Assembly: GCF_946227985.1 (NCBI RefSeq) | Contig: NZ_CAMKGL010000003.1 | Location: forward strand, 296,473-360,472 | DNA: 64,000 nt | From: Serratia quinivorans | GTDB taxonomy: Bacteria; Pseudomonadota; Gammaproteobacteria; Enterobacterales; Enterobacteriaceae | Direction of reading: 5' to 3' | Notes under the pieces: model-generated | The model's database searches: none | What the model saw: only the letters and a program-made list of their open reading frames with translations | Told to the model about the DNA's origin: nothing | Program-made: the position numbers and the translations under genes | Part shown: positions 52,714 to 63,775 of the stretch, piece by piece | Layout of the letters: each line of letters opens with the position of its first letter | Position numbering within the stretch: position 1 is the first letter of the stretch

Positions 52714-53253
52714 ATGACCAATAATCAAAACCGCATTTACGTCATTATGGGCGTTTCCGGCAGCGGAAAATCCGCTGTGGCTGCCGCAGCGGCCCGCCAA
52801 CTGTCTGCCGGGTTCCTCGACGGTGATTTTCTGCACCCGCGCAGTAATATCTTGAAAATGGCCGCCGGCGAACCGCTGAATGATGACGATCGTGCCCCTT
52901 GGTTGGCCGCACTCAACGACGCCGCCTTCGCCATGCAGCGTACCAATAATGTTTCGGTTATCGTCTGTTCGGCGCTGAAGAAACACTACCGCGATCGCCT
53001 GCGTGCCGGTAACGGTAACCTGTCGTTCATCTACCTGCACGGTGACTTCCCGGTAATTGAAGCCCGCCTGGCGGCCCGCAACGGCCACTTCTTCAAACCA
53101 CAGATGTTGGTAACACAGTTTGCCGCACTGGAACAACCGGGCGCAGACGAGAACGACGTGATGTCCGTGGACATCAACCAGCCGCTGGAAGGCGTGATCG
53201 CCGATACGGTGAAACATATCCAAAGCTTCCTGCCACAGGACGTGTGCGCGTGA
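52714..53253 (+). CDS. gntK: Gluconokinase
   Basis: Phosphorylates gluconate to 6-phosphogluconate with ATP in the cytosol. It has 179 residues, with the P-loop GVSGSGKS at 13-20, the motif FLDGDFLHPRSNILKMAAGE and the lid-type segment CSALKKHYRDRLR. It is equivalent to GntK (E. coli 175). It overlaps the permease gene by four bases (GTGA), as in the E. coli gntKU pair. Two GntR-type operators upstream give gluconate induction. Confidence 0.94.
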   Translation: MTNNQNRIYVIMGVSGSGKSAVAAAAARQLSAGFLDGDFLHPRSNILKMAAGEPLNDDDRAPWLAALNDAAFAMQRTNNVSVIVCSALKKHYRDRLRAGNGNLSFIYLHGDFPVIEARLAARNGHFFKPQMLVTQFAALEQPGADENDVMSVDINQPLEGVIADTVKHIQSFLPQDVCA

Positions 53254-54587
53254 ATACTGTAACGCTGGTCGGTACCGCAGTCGGCTCTGTTCTCTTATTG
53301 CTGTTTCTGGTGATGAAGGCGCGTATGCACGCCTTCGTCGCATTAATGCTGGTGTCTATCGCTGCCGGGATCTTCTCCGGCATGCCGCTGGATCGCATTG
53401 CCGATACCATGCAAAAAGGCATGGGCGATACGCTGGGCTTCCTGGCGATCGTGGTGGCGCTGGGAGCGATGTTTGGCAAGATACTGCATGAAGTCGGTGC
53501 GCTGGATCAAATTGCGGCACATTTGCTGAAACGTTTCGGCCAAAGCAAGGCCCATTACGCGCTCGGCATTGCCGGTTTGATCTGTGCTCTACCGCTGTTC
53601 TTTGACGTGGCCGTGGTGCTGCTGATCGGCATCGTGTTTGCCGTGGCGCGCCGCACCGACGGCAACATCGTTAAGCTGGCCATCCCGCTGTTTGCCGGCG
53701 TCGCCGCCGCCGCTTCATTCTTGCTGCCGGGGCCGGTACCGATGCTGCTGGCCTCTCAAATGAAGGCCGACTTTGGCTGGATGATTGCCATCGGGCTGGT
53801 CGCCGCGGTGCTCGGCATGCTGATTGCAGGCCCATTATACGGCAGCTTTATCAGCCGCTATGTTAATTGGTCAATGCCGGCGGATGAAAACGAACCGGCG
53901 CTGAACACCGCCAAACTGCCGTCATTTGGCCTTAGCCTGGCGCTGGTACTCTGCCCACTGGTTTTGGTCGGCATGAAAACCATTGGCGCCCGCCTGGTCA
54001 CGCCTGGTTCACAGTTACAACAATGGCTGGAGTTTATTGGTCACCCGTTTATCGCCATTTTAGTCGCTTGTTTGATCGTGATTTATGGCCTGGCGAAACC
54101 CCGTGGCATGACCAACGAGCAAACACTGGCCATCTGCTCTGCGGCAGTGCAGCCCGCCGGGATCATTCTGCTGATGACCGGGGCCGGTGGCGTCTTCAAG
54201 CAGATTTTGGTGGATTCCGGCGTCGGCCCAGCATTGGGTGACGCCATGATCGGCACCGGTCTGCCGATCGCCGTCGCGGCCTTTGTGCTGTCCGCCATGG
54301 TACGAGTGATTCAGGGATCTGCCACCGTGGCCTGTCTGACCACCGTCGGCCTGGTGTTACCGGTCACCAGCCAACTGGGGCTTGGCGGCGGACAACTGGC
54401 CGCGCTGGCTATCTGTATTGCCGGTGGGTCTATCGTACTCAGTCACGTCAACGACGCCGGTTTCTGGCTGTTCGGCAAGTTTACCGGTGCCAATGAGCTG
54501 CAAACGCTCAAAACCTGGACGGTGATGGAAACCATTCTGGGTAGCGTGGGCGGCATCATAGGCATGATTGCTTTCACCCTGTTTTAA
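53250..54587 (+). CDS. gntU: Gluconate permease, GntP family (GntU-like)
   Basis: Inner-membrane gluconate:H+ symporter of 445 residues with 12-14 hydrophobic segments. It resembles E. coli GntU (446) more than GntT: AVGSVLLLLFLVMKARMHAF, GAMFGKILHEVGALDQIA and SHVNDAGFWLFGKFTG. The GTG at 53250 overlaps the gntK stop and gives the family-type start; the nearest upstream GTG, two codons earlier, is less likely. A two-tier hairpin follows before edd. Confidence 0.92.
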   Translation: MNTVTLVGTAVGSVLLLLFLVMKARMHAFVALMLVSIAAGIFSGMPLDRIADTMQKGMGDTLGFLAIVVALGAMFGKILHEVGALDQIAAHLLKRFGQSKAHYALGIAGLICALPLFFDVAVVLLIGIVFAVARRTDGNIVKLAIPLFAGVAAAASFLLPGPVPMLLASQMKADFGWMIAIGLVAAVLGMLIAGPLYGSFISRYVNWSMPADENEPALNTAKLPSFGLSLALVLCPLVLVGMKTIGARLVTPGSQLQQWLEFIGHPFIAILVACLIVIYGLAKPRGMTNEQTLAICSAAVQPAGIILLMTGAGGVFKQILVDSGVGPALGDAMIGTGLPIAVAAFVLSAMVRVIQGSATVACLTTVGLVLPVTSQLGLGGGQLAALAICIAGGSIVLSHVNDAGFWLFGKFTGANELQTLKTWTVMETILGSVGGIIGMIAFTLF

Positions 54588-54609
54588 AACATCATAAAGA
54601 CATAACAGC

Positions 54610-54653
54610 GCCCCCGGCCTTGCACATCAGGGCTGCAATTCACCACCGGGGGC
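54610..54653 (+). repeat. Two-tier hairpin between gntU and edd
   Basis: GCCCCCGG (54610-54617) pairs with CCGGGGGC (54646-54653). Inside, TTGCA pairs with TGCAA around CATCAGGGC. It has no T-run, so it is probably an mRNA processing or stability element that lets gntU and edd messages differ in amount. Confidence 0.5.
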
Positions 54654-54697
54654 ACCGCCACAGGCGGCGTCTATAACAAATAGCATGTGAGGAAGGT

Positions 54698-56512
54698 ATG
54701 ATTAATCCAACCCTATCCCGTGTCACACAACGCATTATCGACCGTTCCAAATCAAGCCGCGCCGCCTATCTGGCACGTATTGAAGCCGCGCGTTCACAAA
54801 CCGTACATCGGGCCCAGTTGGCCTGCGGTAACCTGGCCCATGGCTTTGCCGCCTGCCAGCCGGATGACAAAACTGCGCTGAAAAATATGGTGCGCAGCGA
54901 TATCGCCATCATTACCGCTTATAACGACATGTTGTCCGCCCACCAGCCCTACGAAAGCTACCCGCAAAAGCTTAAACAGGCACTGCACGCGGTAGGGGCT
55001 GTCGGCCAGGTGGCCGGTGGCGTCCCGGCGATGTGCGACGGTGTGACTCAAGGACAGGACGGCATGGAACTGTCGCTGATGAGTCGTGACGTGATCGCCA
55101 TGTCGTCTGCCATCGGCCTGTCGCACAATATGTTCGACGGCGCGTTGTTCCTCGGCATCTGTGACAAGATCGTGCCGGGACTGGTGATGTCCGCCCTGTC
55201 CTTCGGCCATTTGCCGTCGCTGTTTGTCCCCGCGGGCCCGATGAGCAGCGGCTTGCCGAACAAAGAGAAAGTCCGGGTGCGCCAACTGTATGCCGAAGGC
55301 AAGGCCGACCGTCTGGCACTGCTGGAGGCTGAGGCCGCCTCCTACCATGGCATCGGTACCTGCACTTTCTACGGCACCGCCAACACCAACCAAATGGTGA
55401 TGGAAGTGATGGGGCTACACCTGCCGGGTGCCTCTTTCGTCCACCCGGATACACCGCTGCGCGATGCATTGACCGACGCGGCCGCACGTCAGGTCACTCG
55501 CCTGACCGAAACCGCCGGCAACTATCTGCCGATCGGCCGACTGGTGGATGAGAAGGTGGTGGTGAACGGTATCGTTGCGCTGTTAGCTACCGGTGGCTCC
55601 ACCAATCTGACCATGCACATGGTGGCAATGGCTCGCGCCGCCGGCATCATTATCAACTGGGATGATTTCTCCGAACTGTCGGACGCGGTGCCATTGTTAT
55701 GCCGCATCTATCCGAACGGCCCGGCGGATATCAACCAATTCCAGGCCTCGGGCGGCGTCGCTCTGGTGGTACGCGAGCTGTTGAAACACGGCCTGCTGCA
55801 CGAAGACGTGCATACCGTGGCCGGTTTTGGCCTGACGCGCTACACCCAGGAGCCCTGGCTGGATAATGGCCAACTGGCCTGGCGTGAAGGCACGGAAGCG
55901 TCACTCGACGCCAAGGTTATCGCCAGCGTGGCCGAGCCTTTCGAGCACCATGGCGGTACCAAGGTGCTGGCAGGCAATCTCGGACGGGCGGTAATGAAAA
56001 CCTCGGCAGTCCCCGCTGAAAACCAGATTATCGAAGCGCCGGCGGTGGTATTTGAAAGCCAGCATGACATCGTACCGGCGTTTGAAGCCGGCAAACTGGA
56101 TCGCGATTGTGTGGTGGTGGTGCGCTTCCAGGGACCGCAGGCCAATGGCATGCCGGAACTGCACAAACTGATGCCGCCGTTGGGCGTATTGATGGACCGC
56201 GGCTTTAAAGTGGCACTGGTGACCGATGGCCGCCTGTCCGGCGCTTCCGGCAAGGTTCCGTCCGCCATTCACGTGACCCCGGAAGCCTACACCGGTGGCA
56301 TGCTGGCCAAGGTGCAAAACGGCGACCTGATCCGCGTAAATGGCCGCACTGGCGAGCTGGCCCTGTTGGTCGATGCCGACATGCTGGCCCAGCGCGCACC
56401 TTATCAACCCGACCTGAGCGCAGAACATGTCGGCTGTGGCCGTGAACTGTTCGGCGCCTTGCGCAGCCAGCTTTCCGGTGCCGAACAGGGCGCCTGCTGC
56501 ATTAAATTTTAA
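54698..56512 (+). CDS. edd: Phosphogluconate dehydratase
   Basis: Iron-sulphur dehydratase converting 6-phosphogluconate to KDPG in the Entner-Doudoroff pathway. It has 604 residues (E. coli 603). IlvD/Edd family blocks are [60 protein letters not shown] and [20 protein letters not shown]. The cysteines for the cluster are in those first blocks. The ATG at 54698 has GAGGAAGGT before it. eda follows by 56 bases. Confidence 0.96.
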   Translation: MINPTLSRVTQRIIDRSKSSRAAYLARIEAARSQTVHRAQLACGNLAHGFAACQPDDKTALKNMVRSDIAIITAYNDMLSAHQPYESYPQKLKQALHAVGAVGQVAGGVPAMCDGVTQGQDGMELSLMSRDVIAMSSAIGLSHNMFDGALFLGICDKIVPGLVMSALSFGHLPSLFVPAGPMSSGLPNKEKVRVRQLYAEGKADRLALLEAEAASYHGIGTCTFYGTANTNQMVMEVMGLHLPGASFVHPDTPLRDALTDAAARQVTRLTETAGNYLPIGRLVDEKVVVNGIVALLATGGSTNLTMHMVAMARAAGIIINWDDFSELSDAVPLLCRIYPNGPADINQFQASGGVALVVRELLKHGLLHEDVHTVAGFGLTRYTQEPWLDNGQLAWREGTEASLDAKVIASVAEPFEHHGGTKVLAGNLGRAVMKTSAVPAENQIIEAPAVVFESQHDIVPAFEAGKLDRDCVVVVRFQGPQANGMPELHKLMPPLGVLMDRGFKVALVTDGRLSGASGKVPSAIHVTPEAYTGGMLAKVQNGDLIRVNGRTGELALLVDADMLAQRAPYQPDLSAEHVGCGRELFGALRSQLSGAEQGACCIKF

Positions 56513-56568
56513 CCGATAGCATGGCCGTACAGCCCGACGGCGGCGGCCATAACTGGAGAAAACCGTTA

Positions 56569-57210
56569 ATGAACAATTGGAAGACAAGCGCAGAAAAGAT
56601 CCTGATGGCCGGACCGGTCGTCCCGGTGATCGTCATCAACAAACTGGAACATGCGGTGCCGTTGGCGAAAGCCCTGGTCGCCGGGGGTGTGCGGGTATTG
56701 GAAGTGACACTGCGCACCGCCTGCGCGATGGACGCGATCCGTGCGATTGCCAAAGAAGTGCCGGACGCGATTATCGGTGCCGGTACCGTCATTAATCCAC
56801 AGCAACTGCAGGAAGTGACCGACGCCGGCGCACAGTTCGCCATCAGCCCAGGCCTGACCGCCGATCTGCTGAAAGCGGCCACGGCCGGGTCTATTCCGTT
56901 AATTCCCGGTATTTGCACCGTGTCGGAACTGATGCTGGGCATGGATCACGGCCTGCGTGAGTTTAAATTCTTCCCGGCTGAAGCCAACGGCGGCGTGAAA
57001 GCGCTGCAGGCCATCAGCGGCCCCTTCCCGCAGGTGCGCTTCTGCCCAACCGGCGGCATCTCACCGAACAACTACCGCGATTATCTGGCGCTGAAAAGCG
57101 TGCTGTGCATCGGCGGCTCCTGGCTGGTACCGGCAGATGCACTGGAAAGCGGGGACTACGCGCGCATTACCGAATTGGCGCGCGCCGCCGTTGCGGGTGC
57201 GAAAGCGTAA
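56569..57210 (+). CDS. eda: KDPG/KHG aldolase
   Basis: Splits 2-keto-3-deoxy-6-phosphogluconate into pyruvate and glyceraldehyde 3-phosphate. The 213-residue product (E. coli 213) has the catalytic Glu45 ([10 protein letters not shown]) and the Schiff-base Lys133 (REFKFFPAE), both at E. coli numbering. The ATG at 56569 is used because GGAGAAAACC precedes it; the frame is open 16 codons further. It is downstream of edd in the same orientation. Confidence 0.97.
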   Translation: MNNWKTSAEKILMAGPVVPVIVINKLEHAVPLAKALVAGGVRVLEVTLRTACAMDAIRAIAKEVPDAIIGAGTVINPQQLQEVTDAGAQFAISPGLTADLLKAATAGSIPLIPGICTVSELMLGMDHGLREFKFFPAEANGGVKALQAISGPFPQVRFCPTGGISPNNYRDYLALKSVLCIGGSWLVPADALESGDYARITELARAAVAGAKA

Positions 57211-57217
57211 TCTTGCC

Positions 57218-57243
57218 GGGCGCGGTAATCAACCGCGCCCTTA
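57218..57243 (+). terminator. Hairpin between convergent eda and aceK
   Basis: GGGCGCGGT (57218-57226) pairs perfectly with ACCGCGCCC (57232-57240), loop of five, then TTAT. The right flank overlaps the aceK stop. A weak U-run makes it a probable but not certain terminator. Confidence 0.5.
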
Positions 57244-58995
57244 TGCCGTAGCCGATGTCGCGGGCAGCGCTGCGCCACTACGCTGGCTAAAACGCCGTTT
57301 TTTGCGGTAAGCAAACACGTCCTCCACATGCCCATCGCGGATACGCTGTTGCAACCCGCGCCAATAATCGGCCTCGAACAGGTCACGATGCATCTCTTCA
57401 AACACCTGCCGGATGCGCCGATCTCCACACAGAAAGTGCCTGAACTCCTCCGGGAAGACGTCATTGGGCGATACGCTGTACCAGGGTTCGCTGGCCAACT
57501 CATCTTCCGGATAACGCGGTGGCGGAATATCGCGGAAGTTGACCTCAGTCATGTAGCAAATCTCATCGTAGTCGTAGAACACCACCCGCCCGTGCCGGGT
57601 CACACCAAAGTTTTTGAACAGCATATCGCCGGGGAAAATATTGGCGGCGGCCAGTTGCTTGATGGCGTTACCGTATTCTTCTATCGCGTCGCGCATCTGC
57701 TGTTCATCGGCCTGTTCCAGATATAGATTCAGCGGCGTCATGCGTCGTTCCATATACAGATGCCTGATCGCGATACGATCGCCCAGATCCTCCAGCTTAT
57801 CCGGCACCTCACGCTGCAGCTCAGCCAGCAGCTCTGGACTGAGACGCGCCTTGTCGACGACAAAGTTTTCGTACTCCTGGGTATCCGCCATGCGCCCTAC
57901 GCGATCGTGTTCTTTCACCAGTTGGTAGCAGGCCATCACCTGCGCCTGCGTGACCTCTTTTTGTGGCGCAAACTCATCCTTAATCACCTTGAATACCCGA
58001 TCGAAAGACGGCAGGGTAAACACCAGCATCACCATGCCCTTCACCCCCGGTGCGATGATGAACTGCTCCTGAGAGCCGCTCATAAACGTCAGATACTCAC
58101 GGTAACATTCTGTTTTTCCGTGCTTCTGGCAACCAATCGCCATATACAGCTCGGCGGTGGTTTTGCCCGGCAGTATTTCACGCAGCCACTCGACCATTGC
58201 CGCCGGCAGAGGTGCGTAAACCATAAAGTAGGAGCGGGCGAAGCCGAATACGATGCTGGCCTCGGCCTTGCTGGTCAGGCAGGTATCAATAAACAAGGCA
58301 CCGGAATCACTGTGATGGATCGGCAGCAGGAAAGGATAGACCCGGTCTGCTACACGCAATTTCCCTACCAGCCAGGCCGCCTTGTTGCGGTAAAACAGCT
58401 CATTGGCGATCTGGAACGTCGCGCCTGCCAATTGCTGCGCGCTGAAGCTCTGCAGCAATGCCAACGTAATGTAATCAATATCGCGCGATAAATTTTCCCA
58501 CGGCAACCGCAGAGGCAAATCGGTCAGCAGGTTGTACAACATTGCCGAAACGTCACCGTTGGCGGTGAAATCGCGTGATAATGGACGCGGGATGTCGCGA
58601 AAGCGTCCTTCCGGCTGAGAGCTGAAAACAAACAGTTTTTCCGGCGTCAGATCGCGATGTCTGAACAGCCGACAGTAGACCGAATTGAAGAAGCTTTCGG
58701 CAATCTCAAAACGTGGGTACTCCGGCAGCAGATCGGTATACACCGCCTTCACCCGACTTGGGAAGTCTGCATCAAAATACTGTTGCCCGGTGATGCACTT
58801 CAGTTGCTCTACCACCAGGCCGACGTGATGATCATACAGGTGGATTCGTTTTTTCATCGCCTGCTGTACTGCCGGCCAGTCCGCCCGCTCAAAACGCTGC
58901 TGCGCACCGGCGGTCACCTCCAGGAAGCGGCCGTACTGTGCATCAAAGCCCTGCAGGATCGTCTGCGCGATCAACAGCTCCAGTTTTGCCGCCAT
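57241..58995 (-). CDS. aceK: Isocitrate dehydrogenase kinase/phosphatase
   Basis: Bifunctional enzyme that inactivates or reactivates isocitrate dehydrogenase to direct carbon into the glyoxylate shunt. The 584-residue product (E. coli 578) has the regulatory N-terminal half and a C-terminal kinase-like core ([40 protein letters not shown]). The sequence [16 protein letters not shown] at the end is typical of AceK. It is last in aceBAK, 61 bases after aceA. Confidence 0.96.
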   Translation of the reverse strand: MAAKLELLIAQTILQGFDAQYGRFLEVTAGAQQRFERADWPAVQQAMKKRIHLYDHHVGLVVEQLKCITGQQYFDADFPSRVKAVYTDLLPEYPRFEIAESFFNSVYCRLFRHRDLTPEKLFVFSSQPEGRFRDIPRPLSRDFTANGDVSAMLYNLLTDLPLRLPWENLSRDIDYITLALLQSFSAQQLAGATFQIANELFYRNKAAWLVGKLRVADRVYPFLLPIHHSDSGALFIDTCLTSKAEASIVFGFARSYFMVYAPLPAAMVEWLREILPGKTTAELYMAIGCQKHGKTECYREYLTFMSGSQEQFIIAPGVKGMVMLVFTLPSFDRVFKVIKDEFAPQKEVTQAQVMACYQLVKEHDRVGRMADTQEYENFVVDKARLSPELLAELQREVPDKLEDLGDRIAIRHLYMERRMTPLNLYLEQADEQQMRDAIEEYGNAIKQLAAANIFPGDMLFKNFGVTRHGRVVFYDYDEICYMTEVNFRDIPPPRYPEDELASEPWYSVSPNDVFPEEFRHFLCGDRRIRQVFEEMHRDLFEADYWRGLQQRIRDGHVEDVFAYRKKRRFSQRSGAALPATSATA

Positions 58996-59019
58996 CCTTA
59001 CCTCTCGCCAGAAAAGAGA

Positions 59020-59035
59020 GCCTGCATAAGCAGGC
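59020..59035 (-). repeat. Small hairpin between aceA and aceK
   Basis: GCCTGC-ATAA-GCAGGC lies in the 61-base gap. In E. coli, REP-type sequences here lower aceK relative to aceA. This small hairpin may have a similar effect, which is inference. Confidence 0.45.
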
Positions 59036-59056
59036 CCTGGTTTACGCGTGGCAGTA

Positions 59057-60364
59057 TCAGAACTGCTGTTCTTCCGTAGAACCGGTCAATGCCGTCACTG
59101 AGGAAGCACCGCCCTGAATAATGGTGGTCACCTTGTCGAAATAACCGGTACCCACTTCCTGTTGGTGTGAGGCAAAGGTATAACCGCGAGCCACGGCGTC
59201 GAATTCCGGCTGCTGCACTTTCTCGACGTAGTGCTTCATGCCCTCACCCTGCGCATAGGCATGCGCCAGGTCAAACATGTTGAACCACATGCTGTGGATG
59301 CCCGCCAGCGTGATGAACTGGTACTTGTAACCCATCGCTGACAGCTCTTCCTGGAAGCGAGCAATCGTCTGGTCGTCCAGGTTCTTTTTCCAGTTGAATG
59401 ACGGCGAGCAGTTGTACGCCAGCAGTTTGCCCGGGAATTTGGCATGGATTGCATCGGCAAAGCGCTTGGCTGCCTGCAGATCAGGCGTGGAGGTTTCGCA
59501 CCACACCAGGTCAGCGTAAGGGCAATAGGCCAGTCCACGGCTGATCGCCTGCTCAACACCGGCATGGGTGCGGAAGAAACCTTCAGCAGTGCGCTCACCG
59601 GACACAAATTCGCGATCGTACGGGTCACAGTCAGAAGTCAGCAAATCGGCAGCATCAGCATCGGTACGCGCAATAACCAGCGTCGGCACGCCGAGTACAT
59701 CCGCTGCCAGACGCGCAGCAACCAATTTCTGGATCGCTTCCTGGGTCGGCACCAGCACTTTGCCACCCATATGACCGCATTTTTTCACCGCCGCCAGTTG
59801 GTCTTCGAAGTGCACCCCGGCAGCACCGGCTTCAATCATCGCCTTCATCAGTTCGAAGGCATTCAGCACGCCACCAAACCCGGCTTCGGCATCGGCGACG
59901 ATTGGCAGAAAGTAGTCGGTGTAGCCCTTGCTGCCCGGTTCAATTTTGTTGGCCCACTGGATCTGATCGGCACGGCGGAAGGTATTATTAATGCGCTCAA
60001 CCACGGCCGGTACAGAGTCAACCGGGTACAGCGACTGGTCCGGGTACATCGCAGACGCCGTGTTGGCATCCGCCGCTACCTGCCAGCCGGACAGGTAAAT
60101 TGCTTCGATGCCGGCCTTGGCCTGCTGCAGCGCCTGGCCGCCGGTCAGCGCCCCCAGACTGTTGACGTAGCCTTTGCGAGATTTACCGTGCAGCAGTTCC
60201 CACAGTTTGGCGGCACCGTTCTGTGCCAGGGTGCAAACCGGGTTAACCGAACCGCGCAGGTTAATGACGTCTTCCGCACTGTACGGGCGGGTGATGCCTT
60301 CCCAGCGAGCCGATTTCCATTCCTGTTCCAGTTGTTGAATCTGTTGAGCACGAGAGGTAGACAT
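59057..60364 (-). CDS. aceA: Isocitrate lyase
   Basis: Cleaves isocitrate to glyoxylate and succinate. The product has 435 residues (E. coli 434), with the catalytic loop KKCGHMGGK (Cys196), active-site segments [20 protein letters not shown] and WCETSTPDL, and the typical start of the barrel [20 protein letters not shown]. The ATG at 60364 has AAGGA eight bases upstream. An in-frame start six codons earlier is not used. It is the middle gene of aceBAK. Confidence 0.97.
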   Translation of the reverse strand: MSTSRAQQIQQLEQEWKSARWEGITRPYSAEDVINLRGSVNPVCTLAQNGAAKLWELLHGKSRKGYVNSLGALTGGQALQQAKAGIEAIYLSGWQVAADANTASAMYPDQSLYPVDSVPAVVERINNTFRRADQIQWANKIEPGSKGYTDYFLPIVADAEAGFGGVLNAFELMKAMIEAGAAGVHFEDQLAAVKKCGHMGGKVLVPTQEAIQKLVAARLAADVLGVPTLVIARTDADAADLLTSDCDPYDREFVSGERTAEGFFRTHAGVEQAISRGLAYCPYADLVWCETSTPDLQAAKRFADAIHAKFPGKLLAYNCSPSFNWKKNLDDQTIARFQEELSAMGYKYQFITLAGIHSMWFNMFDLAHAYAQGEGMKHYVEKVQQPEFDAVARGYTFASHQQEVGTGYFDKVTTIIQGGASSVTALTGSTEEQQF

Positions 60365-60411
60365 AATTTTTATCCTTTTCAATAATTTAGGGTTAATGGT
60401 CAGGAACGGAT

Positions 60412-62010
60412 TCAGGCCAACAGCTCATAGCCCGGTAACGTCAGGAAATCGATTAATTCGTCTTGCGTAGTGATACGCTCCATCAGGCGCGCAGCTTCTT
60501 CGAAGCGGCCGGCGTTAAAGCGTGCCTCACCCAACTCTTCACGTACTACCAACATTTCTTCTTTCAGCATCTGACGGAACAGCGCCTTGGTGACCAGTTG
60601 GCCATCGCTCAGGCTCTTTTCATGGTGGATCCACTGCCAGATAGAGGTACGGGAAATTTCCGCCGTCGCCGCATCTTCCATCAGGCCATAAATCGGCACG
60701 CAGCCATTGCCGGAGATCCAGGCTTCGATGTACTGCACCGCCACGCGGATATTGGCGCGCATGCCGGCTTCGGTGCGCTCACCGTCACAAGGTTCCAGCA
60801 ACTGCGCAGCACTGATTGGCGCGTCGTTTTCACGCAGCACTTCCAGCTGGTTACGCCGCTCACCGAGCACCCGGCTGAAGACTTCCATTACGGTATCCGC
60901 CAGCCCTGGATGGGCCACCCAGGTACCGTCGTGGCCGTTATTGGCCTCCAGCTCTTTATCCGCCCGCACCTTGTTCAGCACCCAGGCATTTTTTTCGGCA
61001 TCTTTACTCGGGATAAATGCCGCCATACCGCCCATGGCAAAGGCACCGCGCTTGTGGCAGGTCTTGATCAACAACCGGGAATAGGCGCTAAGGAATGACT
61101 TGTCCATGGTGACCGACTGACGATCCGGCAATACCCGGTCAGCATGATTTTTCAGCGTCTTGATATAGCTGAAGATGTAATCCCAACGGCCGCAGTTCAA
61201 ACCGACGATATGATCGCGCAGGTGGTACAGGATCTCGTCCATCTGGAATACCGCCGGCAGCGTTTCGATCAGCACCGTGGCTTTAATCGTGCCGCGTGGC
61301 AGGGAGAAGCGATCCTCCGCAAAGCTGAAGACTTCGCTCCACCAGGCCGCCTCCTGCCAGGACTGGGTTTTTGGCAGGTAGAAATAAGGACCGCTGCCCT
61401 TGGCCAGCAGTTGACGGTAGTTGTGGAAGAAATACAACGCAAAATCGAACAGGCCGCCGGGAATCGCTTCCCCCTGCCACTGCACGTGTTTTTCCGGCAA
61501 ATGCAGGCCGCGTACGCGAGCAATCAATACCGCCGGGTTCGGCTTCAACTGATAAATCTTGCCGGCTTCATTGGTGTAAGAAATGGTGCCGTTCACCGCG
61601 TCATGCAAATTGATTTGGCCGTCGATGACTTTGTCCCAGCTCGGTGCCAGTGAGTCTTCGAAGTCAGCCATAAACACCTTCACATTAGCGTTCAGGGCGT
61701 TGATGACCATCTTGCGTTCAACCGGACCGGTTATTTCCACCCGGCGGTCGCGAAGATCCTCTGGAATGCCACGGATCGACCACTTACCATTGCGAATGGA
61801 ATCAGTTTCCGAAATGAAGTCTGGAAGATCGCCTTGATCGATCTTCTGCTGCCAGCAGGCACGCGCAGCCAACAGTTTGTTGCGCTGTGGAGTAAATTTA
61901 CTCACCAGTTCCGTCAGGAATTCGACTGCGTCATCCGTCAACACCTGCCGTTCAGCAGCGCTAAAACCCTGCGTAAAGGTTAATTCCGTGCCTACTATCT
62001 GTTGCGTCAT
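60412..62010 (-). CDS. aceB: Malate synthase A
   Basis: Condenses glyoxylate with acetyl-CoA to malate. It has 532 residues (E. coli 533), with the TIM-barrel blocks [20 protein letters not shown] and [20 protein letters not shown], and [19 protein letters not shown] with the Mg and substrate residues. AAGGAGCAAGACC precedes the ATG. It is the first gene of aceBAK, with a 385-base upstream region carrying a probable IclR site. Confidence 0.97.
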   Translation of the reverse strand: MTQQIVGTELTFTQGFSAAERQVLTDDAVEFLTELVSKFTPQRNKLLAARACWQQKIDQGDLPDFISETDSIRNGKWSIRGIPEDLRDRRVEITGPVERKMVINALNANVKVFMADFEDSLAPSWDKVIDGQINLHDAVNGTISYTNEAGKIYQLKPNPAVLIARVRGLHLPEKHVQWQGEAIPGGLFDFALYFFHNYRQLLAKGSGPYFYLPKTQSWQEAAWWSEVFSFAEDRFSLPRGTIKATVLIETLPAVFQMDEILYHLRDHIVGLNCGRWDYIFSYIKTLKNHADRVLPDRQSVTMDKSFLSAYSRLLIKTCHKRGAFAMGGMAAFIPSKDAEKNAWVLNKVRADKELEANNGHDGTWVAHPGLADTVMEVFSRVLGERRNQLEVLRENDAPISAAQLLEPCDGERTEAGMRANIRVAVQYIEAWISGNGCVPIYGLMEDAATAEISRTSIWQWIHHEKSLSDGQLVTKALFRQMLKEEMLVVREELGEARFNAGRFEEAARLMERITTQDELIDFLTLPGYELLA

Positions 62011-62165
62011 GGTCTTGCTCCTTCCTATCGTTGCGCACCGCCGTTGCCATTAAGCCGACGCATCTTCATCAAAAATCAGTGTGGATCAGGGCGTATAAAA
62101 CGATCCTCAACTGGTCAGATCTCTTCTCTCTGGATCTAAGAATACTCAACTAAAAATAAAAATCA

Positions 62166-62185
62166 AAAACCATTTCCATTTTATT
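62166..62185 (-). promoter_or_regulatory. Probable IclR operator upstream of aceB
   Basis: The minus strand reads AATAAAATGGAAATGGTTTT, and TGATTTT follows. From memory this closely matches the AAAATGGAAATTGTTTTTGA element of the E. coli ace/iclR regulatory region. It lies about 155 bases upstream of the aceB start. Confidence 0.55.
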
Positions 62186-62357
62186 AAAAAATATTTCATT
62201 AACCTTTTATTATCAATTGGTTAATAAACATAACAATAGACACCGTTAAGGAAACCGGTTCCACAACAGAGGTGAAATGAATTTAACTAGTTGTAAGGCA
62301 ATGGTTTTTACTAAAAAAGAGGGGGGAATGAGGAAGACAGATGGGGAAGATATGACA

Positions 62358-62382
62358 TCGGCGGCCTCGATTCAGCCGCCGA
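62358..62382 (-). terminator. Hairpin just beyond metA
   Basis: TCGGCGGC (62358-62365) pairs with GCCGCCGA (62375-62382), 13 bases after the metA stop. The following minus-strand sequence TGTCATATC lacks a T-run, so it is a weak terminator candidate. Confidence 0.4.
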
Positions 62383-62395
62383 CGAGGGAAAAAAG

Positions 62396-63325
62396 TTACT
62401 CGAGAGTCGGATTCATATGACGCAGATCGTATGGTGTGATCTGGTAAACGTAGTAGTTGAGCCAGTTGGCAAACAGCAGATGACCATGGCTGCGCCAGGA
62501 GGCTTTGGGGGTGAGTTCGGGGTTATCATCGGGGAAGTAATTCAGCGGTACCACAGGATTAAGACCGGCATCGTTATCGCGACAATACTCACCGGCCAGC
62601 GTTAGGGCATCATACTCCGGGTGGCCGGTCACAAATGCCAGCCGCTTGTCCTTACTGGCGAACAAATAGGCCCCGGTTTGCTCTGATTCGGCCAGGATAT
62701 CCAGATCCGTATACTGGCGGATAATCTCCGTAGGGAAGTCTGCATAGCGTGAGTGAGGCGCGAGGAAGGTCTCATCAAAACCGCGAGTCAGCAAGGCGTG
62801 CTGCTGCAGCGTCTGGTGCTGATAAACCCCCGACAGTTTCACTTCGCGCGTCATCTTCGGAATACCATACAGAATGTTCAATGCCGCCTGCACCGCCCAG
62901 CATACAAACAGCGTGGAGGTGACGTGATTCTTGGCCCAGTCAATCACCCGTTCGATCTGTGGCCAGTAGGCAACGTCACAGAAATCGACCAGCCCCAGCG
63001 GTGCCCCGGTGACAATCAATCCGTCGAAATTCTCATCCTGAATATCCTCAAAATCACAGTAAAAGTTATTCAGATGCTCCGCCGGCGTATTCTTTGACTC
63101 ACGGCTGTCAATACGCAGCAGCTGAATGTCGATTTGCAGCGGAGAGTTGGAAAGCAGGCGTAAAAACTGGTTTTCTGTCTCGATCTTTTTTGGCATCAGG
63201 TTGAGGATCAGTACTTTCAATGGCCTGATTTCCTGTGTTTTTGCCCGAGAGGATGCCATGACAAAGACATTCTCATTGCGCAAAAAACTGACTGCAGGTA
63301 ACTCATCAGGAACACGAATCGGCAT
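62396..63325 (-). CDS. metA: Homoserine O-succinyltransferase
   Basis: First step of methionine synthesis from homoserine. Its 309 residues equal the E. coli length, with start [20 protein letters not shown], catalytic Cys142 in [10 protein letters not shown], and the His-Glu pair in [14 protein letters not shown]. Met boxes lie directly upstream for MetJ repression. The gene is transcribed towards aceB, as in E. coli where metA is also next to aceBAK. Confidence 0.97.
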   Translation of the reverse strand: MPIRVPDELPAVSFLRNENVFVMASSRAKTQEIRPLKVLILNLMPKKIETENQFLRLLSNSPLQIDIQLLRIDSRESKNTPAEHLNNFYCDFEDIQDENFDGLIVTGAPLGLVDFCDVAYWPQIERVIDWAKNHVTSTLFVCWAVQAALNILYGIPKMTREVKLSGVYQHQTLQQHALLTRGFDETFLAPHSRYADFPTEIIRQYTDLDILAESEQTGAYLFASKDKRLAFVTGHPEYDALTLAGEYCRDNDAGLNPVVPLNYFPDDNPELTPKASWRSHGHLLFANWLNYYVYQITPYDLRHMNPTLE

Positions 63326-63341
63326 TGCTTAACCCTCACAC

Positions 63342-63373
63342 ATCCGTTTAAACGTTTAGACTTCTAGATGCCC
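63342..63373 (-). promoter_or_regulatory. Met boxes (MetJ operator) of metA
   Basis: On the minus strand, tandem eight-base repeats AGAAGTCT, AAACGTTT and AAACGGAT, preceded by the weaker GGGCATCT, compare with the MetJ consensus AGACGTCT (6, 5, 5 and 5 matches). They end 17 bases before the metA start. Confidence 0.7.
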
Positions 63374-63480
63374 GAAGATAGCGTTTTTTTAGCAGGATGT
63401 CGAGTGTTCAACCGGAAGGTGAAAATGTTTCATTGCCTTGGCAGAAGGTAGGATCCGTACGTTTTAGGAAGGCACAAAGC

Positions 63481-63506
63481 AAAAAGGCCATCCTTGCGGA
63501 TGGCCT
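63481..63506 (-). terminator. Intrinsic terminator of the rRNA operon
   Basis: On the minus strand GGCCATCCGCAAGGATGGCC is followed by TTTTT. It lies about 15 bases after the distal 5S gene. Confidence 0.93.
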
Positions 63507-63520
63507 CTTGGCTTAATTGA

Positions 63521-63639
63521 TGCTTGGCAGTGTCCTACTCTCGCATGGGGAGACCCCACACTACCATCGGCGCTACGGCGTTTCACTTCTGAGTTCGGCA
63601 TGGGGTCAGGTGGGACCACCGCGCTATTGCCGCCAAGCA
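63521..63639 (-). rRNA. rrf: 5S ribosomal RNA (distal copy)
   Basis: The minus strand begins TGCTTGGCGGCAATAGCGCG and runs through the conserved CCCACCTGACCCCATGCCGA and the AGTAGGACACTGCCAAGCA end. The two ends pair. This second 5S lies downstream of tRNA-Thr, the arrangement of E. coli rrnD. It differs from the proximal copy at the terminal helix (TTGG/CCAA for CTGG/CCAG), a compensated change. Confidence 0.95.
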
Positions 63640-63687
63640 AATTCTTTTAATTCTTTTTGCCGAACTTCTAAACCCACTTTAATAAAG

Positions 63688-63763
63688 TGGTGCTGATACC
63701 CAGAGTCGAACTGGGGACCTCACCCTTACCAAGGGTGCGCTCTACCAACTGAGCCATATCAGC
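63688..63763 (-). tRNA. thrV: tRNA-Thr (GGT anticodon)
   Basis: 76-base minus-strand cloverleaf starting GCTGATATGGCTCAGTTGGT, with anticodon GGT within CTTGGTAAG, T-loop GTTCGACTC, and encoded 3' CCA (ATCAGCACCA). It appears identical to E. coli thrV, which also lies between two 5S genes. Confidence 0.97.
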
Positions 63764-63775
63764 ACACTAATTTGA

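Larger units (their letters stand above)
62011..62395. other. Promoter region of aceBAK and end of the metA transcript
   Basis: 385 bases, AT-rich from 62140 to 62250. It must hold the aceB promoter. The IclR-like operator and a hairpin beyond metA are listed separately. No open frame with a ribosome-binding site was seen. Confidence 0.55.
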
